From assembly GCA_010092695.1 (NCBI GenBank), contig JAADJJ010000001.1, positions 2,728,001 through 2,792,000 on the forward strand: DNA of 64,000 nt, read 5' to 3'. This stretch comes from Enterobacteriaceae bacterium 4M9 (GTDB taxonomy: Bacteria > Pseudomonadota > Gammaproteobacteria > Enterobacterales > Enterobacteriaceae). The notes beneath the pieces were generated by a model that did not search any database, was not told the origin of the DNA, and worked only from the letters and a program-made list of their open reading frames with translations. The position numbers and the translations under genes were made by a program. This document shows positions 17,704 through 26,728 of the stretch, piece after piece (position 1 is the first letter of the stretch; each line of letters starts with the position of its first letter).

Positions 17704-19359
17704 TTATCGCATTTGGCGATCGTCAATATATTTGCGTTTGTCCGGCGGCGGCGGGAAGTACTGATACAGCCAGGTTTCGCTCAGCGTATCGTCCTTTGTG
17801 CGCAGGAACAGGCGCATATCTACCGGCTCCGTGCTGTCTGAGGTGGGATACCAGTCAAACAGAATACGGTAGCCGTCGAACGGTGCGACATAGAGGATTT
17901 CCACCTGCTTCGCTGTGCCGCTTGAAAGCGTAATCACCGGCTCAATGCCCTTAGGCGCTGCCGCCTTCAGGTCACCGCCCACAAAATCAATGGCAAAACG
18001 GCGCGACCATTGCTCCGGGAAATGCTCGCCCGGCGCCCAGCCTTCCGGGAAGCTGCCCATGCCGGTGCGGGTGGCGTAAATACGCGCCAGGTTCGTGCGC
18101 ACAGGCGGTTCAGCGCTCCAGTACAGACGGTACTGGAAGGTCAGTTCATCGCCCGCCTGCACCGGTTTTTCTGGCTGCCAGAAGCAGACGATATTATCCA
18201 GCGTCTCGCCGGTAGTTGGGATTTCCATCAGGTTGACGGAACCTTTACCCCAGTTATTGCGCGGCTCAACCCACAAGCTTGGGCGCTTATCGTACCAGCC
18301 CATCACATCCTGGTAGCTCGCAAAGTCATGATCCATTTGCAACAGGCCAAAGCCCTTTGGGTTTTCGTCCATATAGGCGTTGAACTGCAACTTTTGCGGG
18401 TTGTTCAGCGGGCGGCACACCCACTCGCCGTTGCCGCGCCACATTGCCAGGCGGTCCGAGTCGTGAATTTGCGGGTGAATGGTGTCGCACATGCGGCGTT
18501 CGTTGGTGCCACAGCTAAACATACTGGTCATAGGCGCAATACCAAGCTGTTTGACCGCCTTGCGGACAAACAGGTGGTTTTCCACTTCCATCATCACCTG
18601 CTTTGTTTCGCAGCTGATGATGAACTTGTAGGCGCCCGTCACGCTGGGGCTGTCGAGCAGTGCATACACCACAAAGGTGGTGTCGCTGGCTTTGGGGGTT
18701 TCGAACCAGAACGCAGTGAAGTCCGGGAACTCTTCGATGCCGTCGGTATAGGTATCTACCGCCAGGCCACGCGCAGAGAGTCCGTACTGGAAGGTATCGT
18801 CCACTGCACGGAAGTAGCTCGCGCCCAGGAAAGAGACCACATCGCGGCGGGCCAGCTCCGGCGCTTTAAAGGCACGGAACCCGGCGAAACCGAGATCCGA
18901 CTGCCCTTCCAGCTGGCGCGTGTCCACGCCGGCATTGTTATACTTAAACAGTTCCAGACGGAAATGAATTTCACGCGCTTCGCGACTCGCCGGATCAACG
19001 GAATACATGCGCACACGGCGGCGAAAGCCCATGCCGACGTGGAAAAACTGCACGTCAAGCTGGCGGCCGTTGAGGTTGTTCCACAGAGAGTGTGCAGCGT
19101 CGTACTGAATGCTGTTGTAGGCTTGCGGGGTGAGTTTTGCCAGCGTGTCCGGCAGCGGACCGGGCGCACCACCCCACGGTGACTTCGCAAGCGTACCGGC
19201 CATCTCTTTGAGGCTCGCGAAATCAAACGGACGCGAACTGCCATCAGCGATAGCGGCATCCTGCGCCCATGCGTTTTGCGCGAACAGGCCAGCCAGGCCC
19301 GGTGTGCCGCAGGCTGCGGCAAGCGCCATCGAGGCTTTGATAAAACGTCTACGGTTCAT
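17704..19359 (-). CDS. opgD: Periplasmic glucan biosynthesis protein OpgD
   Basis: 551 residues, the same length as E. coli OpgD (MdoD). The N-terminus is a twin-arginine signal (MNRRRFIKASMALAAACG) with cleavage expected near NAWA (about 29-32), so the folded protein is exported by Tat. OpgD shapes the backbone of osmoregulated periplasmic glucans, and the fold is that of OpgG (a beta-sandwich pair). The terminator is immediately downstream. An AAGGA lies 11 bp before the ATG. Confidence 0.96.
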   Translation of the reverse strand: MNRRRFIKASMALAAACGTPGLAGLFAQNAWAQDAAIADGSSRPFDFASLKEMAGTLAKSPWGGAPGPLPDTLAKLTPQAYNSIQYDAAHSLWNNLNGRQLDVQFFHVGMGFRRRVRMYSVDPASREAREIHFRLELFKYNNAGVDTRQLEGQSDLGFAGFRAFKAPELARRDVVSFLGASYFRAVDDTFQYGLSARGLAVDTYTDGIEEFPDFTAFWFETPKASDTTFVVYALLDSPSVTGAYKFIISCETKQVMMEVENHLFVRKAVKQLGIAPMTSMFSCGTNERRMCDTIHPQIHDSDRLAMWRGNGEWVCRPLNNPQKLQFNAYMDENPKGFGLLQMDHDFASYQDVMGWYDKRPSLWVEPRNNWGKGSVNLMEIPTTGETLDNIVCFWQPEKPVQAGDELTFQYRLYWSAEPPVRTNLARIYATRTGMGSFPEGWAPGEHFPEQWSRRFAIDFVGGDLKAAAPKGIEPVITLSSGTAKQVEILYVAPFDGYRILFDWYPTSDSTEPVDMRLFLRTKDDTLSETWLYQYFPPPPDKRKYIDDRQMR

Positions 19360-19734
19360 GCCTGAGAAATCATCCTTCTGTGTCGATGAATATCACTTCC
19401 CGCACAGGCGAAGCAGCAACAAGATGATGCACCAGGTACGCCCGCGCGCGCCAGTCAAAATTCCTCATTCTTATAAAACGCTTACCCCATATGTTTGGCG
19501 CCCTCGCCACGCCACCTCAGCGCTGTGCAGAGGTTGAGCAGCTTTAGTCCTGATGACCACTTTCAGAGCGCTCCTGGTCGCGGCTGTGGCTGGTTTGTGT
19601 GCACTGTTTCCTGTTGCGAGGCGGGAAGCGGCTTTTTGATGGCGCCCGCGAAGGATCGCATTGACGCAAGCAACAGGCAGGTGGATATACGTGTCACTCC
19701 TTCGCTACTGGACTTCACAGGCACGACACTGAAA
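19360..19734. other. Non-coding gap, 375 bp
   Basis: No supported gene. Short frames here lack ribosome sites and recognisable protein features. The right part is the opgD promoter region and the left-end 3' flank of the LysR gene. Confidence 0.5.
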
Positions 19735-20622
19735 TTAGCGATGGGCTTTGACATACTCGACAAACGCCTGGAATGCCGCTGAGGCGTATTTTCGATTGGA
19801 GTAATAAAGATAAAACCCCGGGCGCTCCGTCAACCAGTCTTCGAGTAAAGCAATGAGTTTGCCGCTCTGTAAATGAGGTTCAGCCATTTCATAAAGCACA
19901 TAGCTGATTCCCGCACCATTGATTGCCAGCATCAGTGCCATATCGAGGTCGTTCACTTCAAGCTTACCTTTTACATCAATATCCAGACGCTCCAGATCCC
20001 GGCCAAATTGCCACTGATAACTGCGGCCACCGGGATAACGGAACTGAATGCATTCATGTTCAAGAAGATCCTGCGGGCGCTCAGGTCTCAGATGCGTTTT
20101 TAGATAGTCAGGGCTGGCGACAACCACATAACGAACGGGATTGCCGAGCGGAATTGAAATCATATCTTTTTCAATGACGTCACTAAGTCTGACTCCGGCA
20201 TCGTATTGACTGCTGACTATATCAACCAGATTGTCGTCGCCGCTTATTTCGACTCTCACATCGGGATAGCGCTTGTTAAACCCCGCCACCAAAGGTGCAA
20301 GCCGATAACGCCCGCCCAGTCTGACCGTGTTGATACGGAGCGTGCCCATTGGGGTTGTGCGGTAACCATTAATGGCTTCAATGGCATCCGTTGCGCTACT
20401 GAATAAGGGTGAAAGCGTCTCAAATAATGTGCGCCCGGCATCTGTCAGTGAAACGCTGCGAGTCGTGCGATTAAACAGTCTGACCTTTAGCCGTTCCTCA
20501 AGCTGGCGAATGGAATGACTCATTGCTGAGGGTGTCACACCCGCAGCCTGCGCCGCCAGGCGGAAACTACAATGCGTCGCGACGGTAATAAAAGACTCAA
20601 AGTCGGAAATTTTGATATTCAT
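19735..20622 (-). CDS. LysR-family transcriptional regulator
   Basis: 295 residues. The N-terminal winged helix-turn-helix covers residues 1-60 (FRLAAQAAGVTPSAMSHSI, RQLEERLKVRLFNRTTRSVS). The C-terminal substrate-binding domain contains GTLRINTVRLGGRYRLAPLV, typical of the DsdC/GcvA-like cluster. It is divergent from the NAD(P)-binding protein at 20722, with a symmetric T-N11-A box between them, and is therefore probably its regulator. The effector is unknown. Confidence 0.9.
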   Translation of the reverse strand: MNIKISDFESFITVATHCSFRLAAQAAGVTPSAMSHSIRQLEERLKVRLFNRTTRSVSLTDAGRTLFETLSPLFSSATDAIEAINGYRTTPMGTLRINTVRLGGRYRLAPLVAGFNKRYPDVRVEISGDDNLVDIVSSQYDAGVRLSDVIEKDMISIPLGNPVRYVVVASPDYLKTHLRPERPQDLLEHECIQFRYPGGRSYQWQFGRDLERLDIDVKGKLEVNDLDMALMLAINGAGISYVLYEMAEPHLQSGKLIALLEDWLTERPGFYLYYSNRKYASAAFQAFVEYVKAHR

Positions 20623-20642
20623 TGCTGATTTAAACTCACTAA

Positions 20643-20660
20643 CTCATGAACATTAATGAG
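20643..20660. promoter_or_regulatory. Candidate LysR-type operator
   Basis: The inverted repeat CTCAT-N8-ATGAG contains T-N11-A spacing (T at 20644, A at 20656), the usual LysR-type recognition core. It is centrally placed in the 99-bp divergent promoter region. Confidence 0.6.
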
Positions 20661-20721
20661 ATTAATTAAATCGTATTTGTACGCTACTGTCTGCTCTTCA
20701 ATCACATTTGAATGAGGAAGT

Positions 20722-21702
20722 ATGATGGCTATCAACACAGTGAAGCAGATTTTTATTGCCGGTGGTTACGGAATGATTGGCAGTAATCTCGCCACTCAAT
20801 TGCGGGCGCTTTTCCCTCACGTGGCATTAATTCTGGCGGGCCGTTCTCCTGAGAAAGGCGAAGCGCTGGCTCAAAAGCTGGGAAATGCCTTCACGGCCTC
20901 TCTTGATCTGGTACATGCAGAGATCCCGCAACTTGCCGCGATGTCTCAACTGATTGTCAGTGCCGTACCGGACCCCAAACATGCGTTGGGTGAGTTTGCT
21001 ATTCGTCACAATATTGCTTTTATCGATATTACCGTAGGCACCGCCGATGGCTATGCCCCCCTTCTTAATATGGCTATGCGCTATCAGCCAACGTCACCCG
21101 TTGTGCCCCTGGGCTATTACGAGGCAGGAATGTTCTTGCCACTGGTAGATAAGATTAGCCGCCATTTTTCCAGCATTAATACTGTGCGACTGACTGCACT
21201 ACACGACCCGGAAGATCCTATTGGTGCCATAACGGCACTGGAGCTTTATCAGGAACTGCCTCCTGCATTTGTCCGGGAAGCAGGTTTCTGGCGTTACAGC
21301 ACGCAGCAAAGTGACATAAGCCTTGCCAGCGGTGAATGCGTGGAAACGACGCCCTTTGGTATTCTGGATGTCAGCGCTGTTGCCGCCATGACTTGCGCCG
21401 ACAATATCAGACTCGATGTTGCGATGGGGACATCTGAAGGGAAGAGAACATCGGACAAAGCATCGATAGAACTGTATGTCGATGTGCAGGGAGTTAACCT
21501 TTCAGGCGTTACAGAGTCCCGGCGAATTATCGCCTCCGATCCCCAGGGCCAGGCACATTTTACGGCGCTGGGTATTGCTACGGTTATTGAAGCGCTATTT
21601 GAAAGCCCGTTGCAGGGATTTATTTTCCCGGAACAGGTTCTCAAGACAGAGGTTGCTCTAACGGCAATGCAAAACGCTGGAGTAACGCTGATTCAGCCTT
21701 GA
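20722..21702 (+). CDS. NAD(P)-binding protein, saccharopine dehydrogenase-like
   Basis: 326 residues. The N-terminus is a Rossmann fold with the glycine motif FIAGGYGMIGSNLATQL (about 11-27) followed by AGRSPEKGEAL, as in saccharopine dehydrogenase-like and short-chain enzymes. The remainder (GYYEAGMFLPLVDKI and DVSAVAAMTCADNIRLDVAMG) resembles the C-terminal domain of that group. GAGGAAG precedes two consecutive ATG codons (20722 and 20725); either may start the protein. It is divergent from a LysR regulator. Substrate unknown. The small two-gene unit looks like an insertion next to opgD. Confidence 0.75.
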   Translation: MMAINTVKQIFIAGGYGMIGSNLATQLRALFPHVALILAGRSPEKGEALAQKLGNAFTASLDLVHAEIPQLAAMSQLIVSAVPDPKHALGEFAIRHNIAFIDITVGTADGYAPLLNMAMRYQPTSPVVPLGYYEAGMFLPLVDKISRHFSSINTVRLTALHDPEDPIGAITALELYQELPPAFVREAGFWRYSTQQSDISLASGECVETTPFGILDVSAVAAMTCADNIRLDVAMGTSEGKRTSDKASIELYVDVQGVNLSGVTESRRIIASDPQGQAHFTALGIATVIEALFESPLQGFIFPEQVLKTEVALTAMQNAGVTLIQP

Positions 21703-21911
21703 TACAGGCTTATCGCTGGCACCTCTTCGCCCCCCGATTCAACACCCGTTTGGTGTTGTGGACAGCAGGATTGATAATTTTCCTCAGCCTGCTGTCTCAA
21801 GACCATCACTATAAACAGCCTGATTAAACGGCTGTACGGAGATACAGGCTTGAACGGGAGTTGGTACGCGTTACACCGGGTGAGACGTCAGACAGAGTTT
21901 TATCAAACGTC
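21703..21911. other. Non-coding stretch before the CRISPR remnant
   Basis: No gene. One hairpin, CAACACC / GGTGTTG (21740-21758), may end the preceding transcript but has no T run. Confidence 0.5.
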
Positions 21912-22069
21912 TTTCTAAGCTGCCTGTACGGCAGTGAACTAGAGCGAAAACAACTTAACCCATTGCTCCACAAAAATAAATCGCCCAACTCGCGCAAAAA
22001 CCTTTTTTTCTGGCCCTCGTCTTATGTTCTAAAAAATCAACGAGTTACAGCACGCCTCAAAAAAAGGGT
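21912..22069 (-). CRISPR. Type I-F CRISPR leader with a single repeat
   Basis: On the minus strand the 28 nt from 21939 down to 21912 match the classic enterobacterial type I-F repeat exactly: GTTCACTGCCGTACAGGCAG followed by CTTAGAAA. Upstream on that strand (22069 to 21940) lies an AT-rich tract with ACCCTTTTTTT, a GTTGATTTTTT block and a GGGTTAAGTTG block close to the repeat. As I recall, such a tract is characteristic of I-F leaders. No second repeat follows, so the element is leader plus one repeat with no spacer. No cas genes are in the window. It abuts the 3' end of the esterase gene (stop at 22083). Confidence 0.8.
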
Positions 22070-22082
22070 TTTCTCCTCTGTC

Positions 22083-23594
22083 TCAATCCAGACTGACATG
22101 GTGCTTCATCACTCGTTTAAACAGTGCCATTCGCGTGCGCATAAAACGCTTTTCTATTTTGAATCCGGCGCTGCGGTTAATCCCCAGACGCAGTAGCCTG
22201 TCGGCACCGCGCACGCTGGCAGGCCAGGGAATGGCGCCATGCAGCAGCGGTTCATCACCTGCGCGGTAGCGGGCAAACGCCGCCCAGTAATCGGCAACCT
22301 GTCCGGCAAAAGTGATATCCTGCTCGTTGGCATACTCATCCGCAGGCGGTGTGCGTTGCAGGTTATCGAACACGTACACCACTTCGTTACCGTGCCAGGC
22401 ACCGTCGGGATAGGTCGCGTGTTCAGCTTCACAAACATAATCAAACCAGTAGCGCCAGCATGGCAGCCCCAGCCGCTGCTGCGCCTGCATCACCACATAA
22501 CCCATTGTGGTAAACGCCATATCGCGGCACACCTGGCGGCCCAGTTCCAGGTCTCCGCGCACGCCCGGATAGAGCATTTTAATTAGCCCCAGCCCCATTT
22601 TGCTCTCACGGCGCATTCGCTGGATTTGCTGCTCAAGGTCGACGCCAAACACCGACATCACGCTCGCTTCATCGCTGTTGCTGCCAATCAGTACCGGCAT
22701 GGGATGCTGGCGCGCGGCAAAGAAAACGTCGAGCATCGGTTCTGGCAATACCCTGTCGCCGCAGATGGGTGCCGGGCCAATGCTGAGCGGCGAGGTCAAA
22801 CGCGAGAAGTCTTGCGCCGGTAGTGCGCGCAGTTGGTCGGCGCTTGCGTCCTCCAGGCCAAAATGCCGGGCCACCGCCACGCCCTGAGTGAGCGCTTTAT
22901 CAAGACTCACATCGGCAAGCGTGTAAGCGCTTTGCACCACCGCTTTGTGAAACAGCCCTCCCGCCAGGGGCGAGGCCAACAATGACAGTACGCTGCGCGC
23001 ACCTGCCGATTCACCAAACAGCGTCACGTTTTCCGGGTCGCCACCAAAGTGGGCAATGTTGTCCCGCACCCATTCCAGCGCGGCAATCTGGTCCAGCAGC
23101 CCAAAGTTGCAGGTCTGGCCCAGCGGGTCTTCACCCTCAAGTGCCGGATGAGCGAAAAAGCCGAGGTGACCAAGGCGATAGTTCACCGTCACCAGCACCG
23201 CGCCGCGTGCGGCCAGTGCGCTACCGTCGTAAGGCGGCAGGCTGCCCGCGCCAATCGTGAAACCGCCACCGTGCAGCCACACCATTACCGGTAGCGGTGC
23301 ATCATGCTGCTGAGGTGCCCACACGTTGAGATACAAGCAGTCTTCAGAGAATTGCCCTGGGTCGCCGCCTCCCACTTCGCGGCAAGACTCCGCATCCTGC
23401 CAGGAAGACGGTCCGGCGCTGTCTGCCACTCGTACACCCTGCCACGCCTGCGCCGGGCGAGGAGCACGCCAGCGCCCATCGCCTGTTGGCGGTGCCGCAT
23501 AAGGTATGCCGCGCCAGGCGGCGATACCGTTTTCAAGCGTGCCAATCAGCTGGCCCTGAGGAAGCGTAACAATCGGGGTGCGCGGGCTTTCCAT
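22083..23594 (-). CDS. Type-B carboxylesterase (PnbA-like)
   Basis: 503 residues from the ATG at 23594, which follows AAGGA at suitable spacing; an earlier ATG at 23618 lacks one. It has the carboxylesterase fold: oxyanion-hole segment VMVWLHGGGFTIGAGSLPPYD, nucleophile motif TLFGESAGARSV (GESAG), an acidic residue in IGSNSDEASV and a late His in AWHGNEVVYVF. No signal peptide is visible, so it is cytoplasmic. Related bacterial enzymes hydrolyse p-nitrobenzyl and other aromatic esters. It lies 43 bp downstream of ydcJ on the same strand and may be co-transcribed with it. The physiological ester is unknown. Confidence 0.88.
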   Translation of the reverse strand: MESPRTPIVTLPQGQLIGTLENGIAAWRGIPYAAPPTGDGRWRAPRPAQAWQGVRVADSAGPSSWQDAESCREVGGGDPGQFSEDCLYLNVWAPQQHDAPLPVMVWLHGGGFTIGAGSLPPYDGSALAARGAVLVTVNYRLGHLGFFAHPALEGEDPLGQTCNFGLLDQIAALEWVRDNIAHFGGDPENVTLFGESAGARSVLSLLASPLAGGLFHKAVVQSAYTLADVSLDKALTQGVAVARHFGLEDASADQLRALPAQDFSRLTSPLSIGPAPICGDRVLPEPMLDVFFAARQHPMPVLIGSNSDEASVMSVFGVDLEQQIQRMRRESKMGLGLIKMLYPGVRGDLELGRQVCRDMAFTTMGYVVMQAQQRLGLPCWRYWFDYVCEAEHATYPDGAWHGNEVVYVFDNLQRTPPADEYANEQDITFAGQVADYWAAFARYRAGDEPLLHGAIPWPASVRGADRLLRLGINRSAGFKIEKRFMRTRMALFKRVMKHHVSLD

Positions 23595-23636
23595 ACTACT
23601 GTCCTTTATTTTATGCATCCGCGCAGATTACCGCGT

Positions 23637-24980
23637 TTACAGAAGACCGCAACGTCGTTTGCTACGATTCTCCGCTTCCTGATAAAGCGCAAACTCATCA
23701 AGCGGCGGGCAACCCAACGCCGCAATAAAGCTTTCACGGCTGGCATGCCCGGCACTGAGCGTCTTCGTCTGGTCGCCCAGATTGGACTGAAAAATGCCGG
23801 CGGCACTGACCGGTAGAAAATCTTCATAGGTAATGGGATGCGCCTCCAGCCAGCCGCGCTCAATCAGATGCCAGGCATCGTCGCCTGGGTGAATAGCATG
23901 GCGATGCCCCTCACCCGCAGGCGTGAGACGATAGCGGAAGTAGCCAAGTTGATGGCGCATCAATTCGCATTCATCATCCGGGAATGGCTGAAAAACGTCC
24001 TGCAGATGCAGCTGATGGGTCAGGTTATCCTCACCGCTGCCAGCTTCAAACAGCAACCTGTCATACAGCGCACGGCCTTTGGGCGTGAGCGCCATACCCC
24101 GCTGTTCAATCTCCCCGAAGCGTGCTGTATGGGTGCCGGGGCTGTCGCCACTGAAAACAATATGCTCCTCCAGCGCCCGGAAACTGGTCTGGCGCAACAG
24201 GATAGGATGCTCGCGTCGCGGCGGCCCTTCGATAACCGCTTTAGGGATGATGCCGCATTCCGGCATCATCGCCTGCACGCGGTCAATATCCAGCGTGCGC
24301 GGGGTGAGATGGTTGATGTGGCAACCGCGAAAACACACTACATCGGCCACCAGCCTGTGCGCCTGGTGCAGCGCACCATAGGTAGCAGCGTCAACCGTCG
24401 CGTGACTGTGCCAGCGGAATGTCTCCAGTACCTCATTCACAAACTCCTGCGCCTGTTGTGCACTAAATCCCTGTTGCTGCTCATGCAGCGCAAGCAGCTC
24501 GCGACAACGTGCTGTAAAAATATCGCGTTGCGCCAGAATCTCCAGCGCCTGCTGGCGCAGTACCGCGTCTTCAATCAGTTCAGGGCGCAGCAGCGAGGTA
24601 AACAGCCGAAACGGATTACGCGCCAGTGCCGCATCGTCAATTGGGCGAAACGCGGTGGAATGCACCGGCACACCGGCCTGCGATAGATCGTAATAACCCA
24701 CCGGGTGCATCCCCATAATGGCAAAAATGCGCCGCAGCGTTGACAGTTCCTCAGCCGTACCCACGCGAATCGCGCCGTGGCGCTCAACGTTTAACCGCGC
24801 CAGTTCACCCGCATTTGCCAACTGCTCATGCAGCTTGGGAGATTTTTCCAGCACGCTCAGGTTCACATCTGCCACTAACTCCAGCAACGTGCCGTACTGA
24901 GGGACCTCCTGCTGATACATCTGCGACATCGCCTGCGAAAATAGCTCCCGAATGTCATCTGCCACAACGTTATTCTTCAT
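23637..24980 (-). CDS. ydcJ: 2-oxoadipate dioxygenase/decarboxylase-family protein YdcJ
   Basis: 447 residues, identical in length to E. coli YdcJ (DUF1338, HglS family). HglS of Pseudomonas is an Fe(II) enzyme that converts 2-oxoadipate to D-2-hydroxyglutarate in lysine breakdown. Likely metal ligands are His in NVERHGAIRVG (near 69), His in CFRGCHINHLTPRTLD (about 223-226) and a Glu in the later GEIEQRG segment (about 290). The ribosome site is weak. It lies immediately downstream of opgD in E. coli synteny, but here the LysR unit, CRISPR leader and esterase intervene. Assigning 2-oxoadipate as substrate in this organism is inference. Confidence 0.88.
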   Translation of the reverse strand: MKNNVVADDIRELFSQAMSQMYQQEVPQYGTLLELVADVNLSVLEKSPKLHEQLANAGELARLNVERHGAIRVGTAEELSTLRRIFAIMGMHPVGYYDLSQAGVPVHSTAFRPIDDAALARNPFRLFTSLLRPELIEDAVLRQQALEILAQRDIFTARCRELLALHEQQQGFSAQQAQEFVNEVLETFRWHSHATVDAATYGALHQAHRLVADVVCFRGCHINHLTPRTLDIDRVQAMMPECGIIPKAVIEGPPRREHPILLRQTSFRALEEHIVFSGDSPGTHTARFGEIEQRGMALTPKGRALYDRLLFEAGSGEDNLTHQLHLQDVFQPFPDDECELMRHQLGYFRYRLTPAGEGHRHAIHPGDDAWHLIERGWLEAHPITYEDFLPVSAAGIFQSNLGDQTKTLSAGHASRESFIAALGCPPLDEFALYQEAENRSKRRCGLL

Positions 24981-25107
24981 CCCGCCGCGCCCTCAGTATT
25001 TTGTGAAGTTTGTCCGTTTTTTTGCCGGATATGTCACTGAAAAGCGTAGTTCGACGCCAGGCGCGCAGGAGAAGAATTTGCATTTTGTGATCTTCTTTAC
25101 ATCCTAC

Positions 25108-25130
25108 TTTCATAACAAAGCGTTATGAAA
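25108..25130. promoter_or_regulatory. Candidate PcaQ operator upstream of pcaH
   Basis: A perfect inverted repeat with 9-bp arms, TTTCATAAC-N5-GTTATGAAA. It contains T-N11-A spacing (25113 and 25125) and an ATAAC-N5-GTTAT core like the ATAACC-N4-GGTTAA site described for rhizobial PcaQ. It lies about 100 bp before pcaH and 128 bp from ydcJ. Confidence 0.75.
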
Positions 25131-25233
25131 AAGTACGTTTAATTTCACTTTAAATTAACAATTTATTTACCGAGACTGATCCTGGCGCATTATGAGAACA
25201 ACCATGCCCCTGCAACCTACACTGGAGTCAGTT

Positions 25234-25971
25234 ATGAATGAGAAATGGTCTGCCCGCGAGGTGGTACATCGCAACTACAGCGAGCACCCGCCTGCCTATG
25301 CCCCAGGTTACAAAACCAGCGTGCTGCGTTCGCCGCGCAATGCGCTCATTTCTTTGCAGAACTCGCTGTCTGAGATAACCGGGCCGGTCTTTGGTGAGAA
25401 AGATCTCGGCGCGCTCGATAACGATTTGATAATGAATTACGCCAAAGACGGTCTGCCGATTGGCGAGCGCATTATTGTGCACGGATACGTGCGTGACGGC
25501 TTTGGCCGCCCGCTGAAAAACGCGCTGGTGGAAGTGTGGCAGGCTAATGCAGGAGGACGCTATCGCCATAAAAAAGACCAGTATCTGGCCCCCATCGACC
25601 CAAATTTTGGCGGCTGTGGGCGCGTGCTGACGGACGAAAATGGCTACTACTTCTTTCGCACCATCAAGCCCGGTCCCTACCCCTGGCGCAACCAGGTCAG
25701 CGACTGGCGCCCGGCGCACATCCATTTTTCACTGTTCGGTGAGGCTTTTGCCCAGCGCCTTATTACCCAGATGTACTTCGAAGGCGATCCGCTTATCAAG
25801 CTGTGCCCGATTGTGAAGACGCTTGGCAGTGATGATGCCGTGCGCACACTGATTGCCGAACTGGATATGCGTGCCGCTGTACCGCTGGACTGCCTTGCTT
25901 ATCGCTTCGATCTGGTGCTGCGTGGCCACCGGGCAACGCTGTTTGAAAACCGTACACAGGGAGGCGCATGA
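25234..25971 (+). CDS. pcaH: Protocatechuate 3,4-dioxygenase beta subunit PcaH
   Basis: 245 residues from the ATG at 25234, chosen because GGAG lies just upstream and the N-terminus then matches the family (HPPAYAPGYKTSVLRSP). PcaH carries the non-haem Fe(III) site of the intradiol ring-cleaving enzyme. The expected ligands are visible: Tyr in DENGYYFFRTIKPG, Tyr in GPYPW, and the His pair in RPAHIHFSLFG. With PcaG it opens protocatechuate to 3-carboxy-cis,cis-muconate in the cytoplasm. It overlaps pcaG (ATGATGA), giving translational coupling, and is probably activated by PcaQ. Confidence 0.95.
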   Translation: MNEKWSAREVVHRNYSEHPPAYAPGYKTSVLRSPRNALISLQNSLSEITGPVFGEKDLGALDNDLIMNYAKDGLPIGERIIVHGYVRDGFGRPLKNALVEVWQANAGGRYRHKKDQYLAPIDPNFGGCGRVLTDENGYYFFRTIKPGPYPWRNQVSDWRPAHIHFSLFGEAFAQRLITQMYFEGDPLIKLCPIVKTLGSDDAVRTLIAELDMRAAVPLDCLAYRFDLVLRGHRATLFENRTQGGA

Positions 25972-26591
25972 TGAAAGATTACTTACCCGAAACGGCCTCG
26001 CAAACTGCCGGTCCGTATGTGCATATCGGGCTTGCCCCCCATGCTGCCGGGTTTCAGATTTTTGAGAACAACTTTGGGCATGTGCTGACCAACGAACACA
26101 CCCGAGGTGAACGCATCATTATTGAAGGCCGGGTGCTTGATGGCTCCGGTACACCGGTGCGTGATGTCCTTCTGGAGATCTGGCAAGCCAACGCCGCCGG
26201 GCGCTATAACCACCCGGACGACAGACAGGCTGACAAACCATACGACCCGGATTTTCGCGGCTGGGGAAGAGCCTGCTCGGATTTTGAAAGCGGGTTATGG
26301 CGCTTCGATACCATCAAGCCTGGTCCAGTAACAGGGCGTGACGGCCGCCTGATGGCACCACACGTTAATTTGTGGGTGGTGGCGCGCGGCATCAACCTCG
26401 GTCTGAATACGCGTATGTATTTTGATGATGAGGCACAGGCTAACGCGAAAGATCCGGTCCTTAACCTGATTGAATGGGAAGTGCGACGTAAGACACTGAT
26501 TGGCAAACGTTCAATCCGCGGTGCCGATGTGGTTTATACCTTTGACATTATCCTTCAGGGCACCGACGAAACCGTATTTTTCGACCTCTGA
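25971..26591 (+). CDS. pcaG: Protocatechuate 3,4-dioxygenase alpha subunit PcaG
   Basis: 206 residues. There are two adjacent ATGs (25968 and 25971); the second has better spacing from GGGAGG. Family features: TASQTAGPYVHIGLAP near the N-terminus, EIWQANAAGRYNHPDD and the intradiol core RFDTIKPGPV. The alpha subunit lacks the full iron ligand set and supports the beta subunit in the (alpha-beta-Fe)n complex. A 9-bp hairpin (CCTGCCTGC / GCGGGCAGG) follows the stop but has no T run. Confidence 0.95.
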   Translation: MKDYLPETASQTAGPYVHIGLAPHAAGFQIFENNFGHVLTNEHTRGERIIIEGRVLDGSGTPVRDVLLEIWQANAAGRYNHPDDRQADKPYDPDFRGWGRACSDFESGLWRFDTIKPGPVTGRDGRLMAPHVNLWVVARGINLGLNTRMYFDDEAQANAKDPVLNLIEWEVRRKTLIGKRSIRGADVVYTFDIILQGTDETVFFDL

Positions 26592-26728
26592 TGTAACACC
26601 GCCTGCCTGCGGGATGCGGGCAGGATCCATAACGAACGGTTGGCAATGTTAATTTTATTTTGCAACAAGGTTATCAAATTTGAATAAGTTAGCTTGTCTC
26701 ATCGTGCCTGCTGTTTTTACCATCAGTT

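Noticed and set aside
18010..19182. 390-codon frame antisense to opgD
   Set aside because: It lies wholly within a well-conserved gene and shows no family features.
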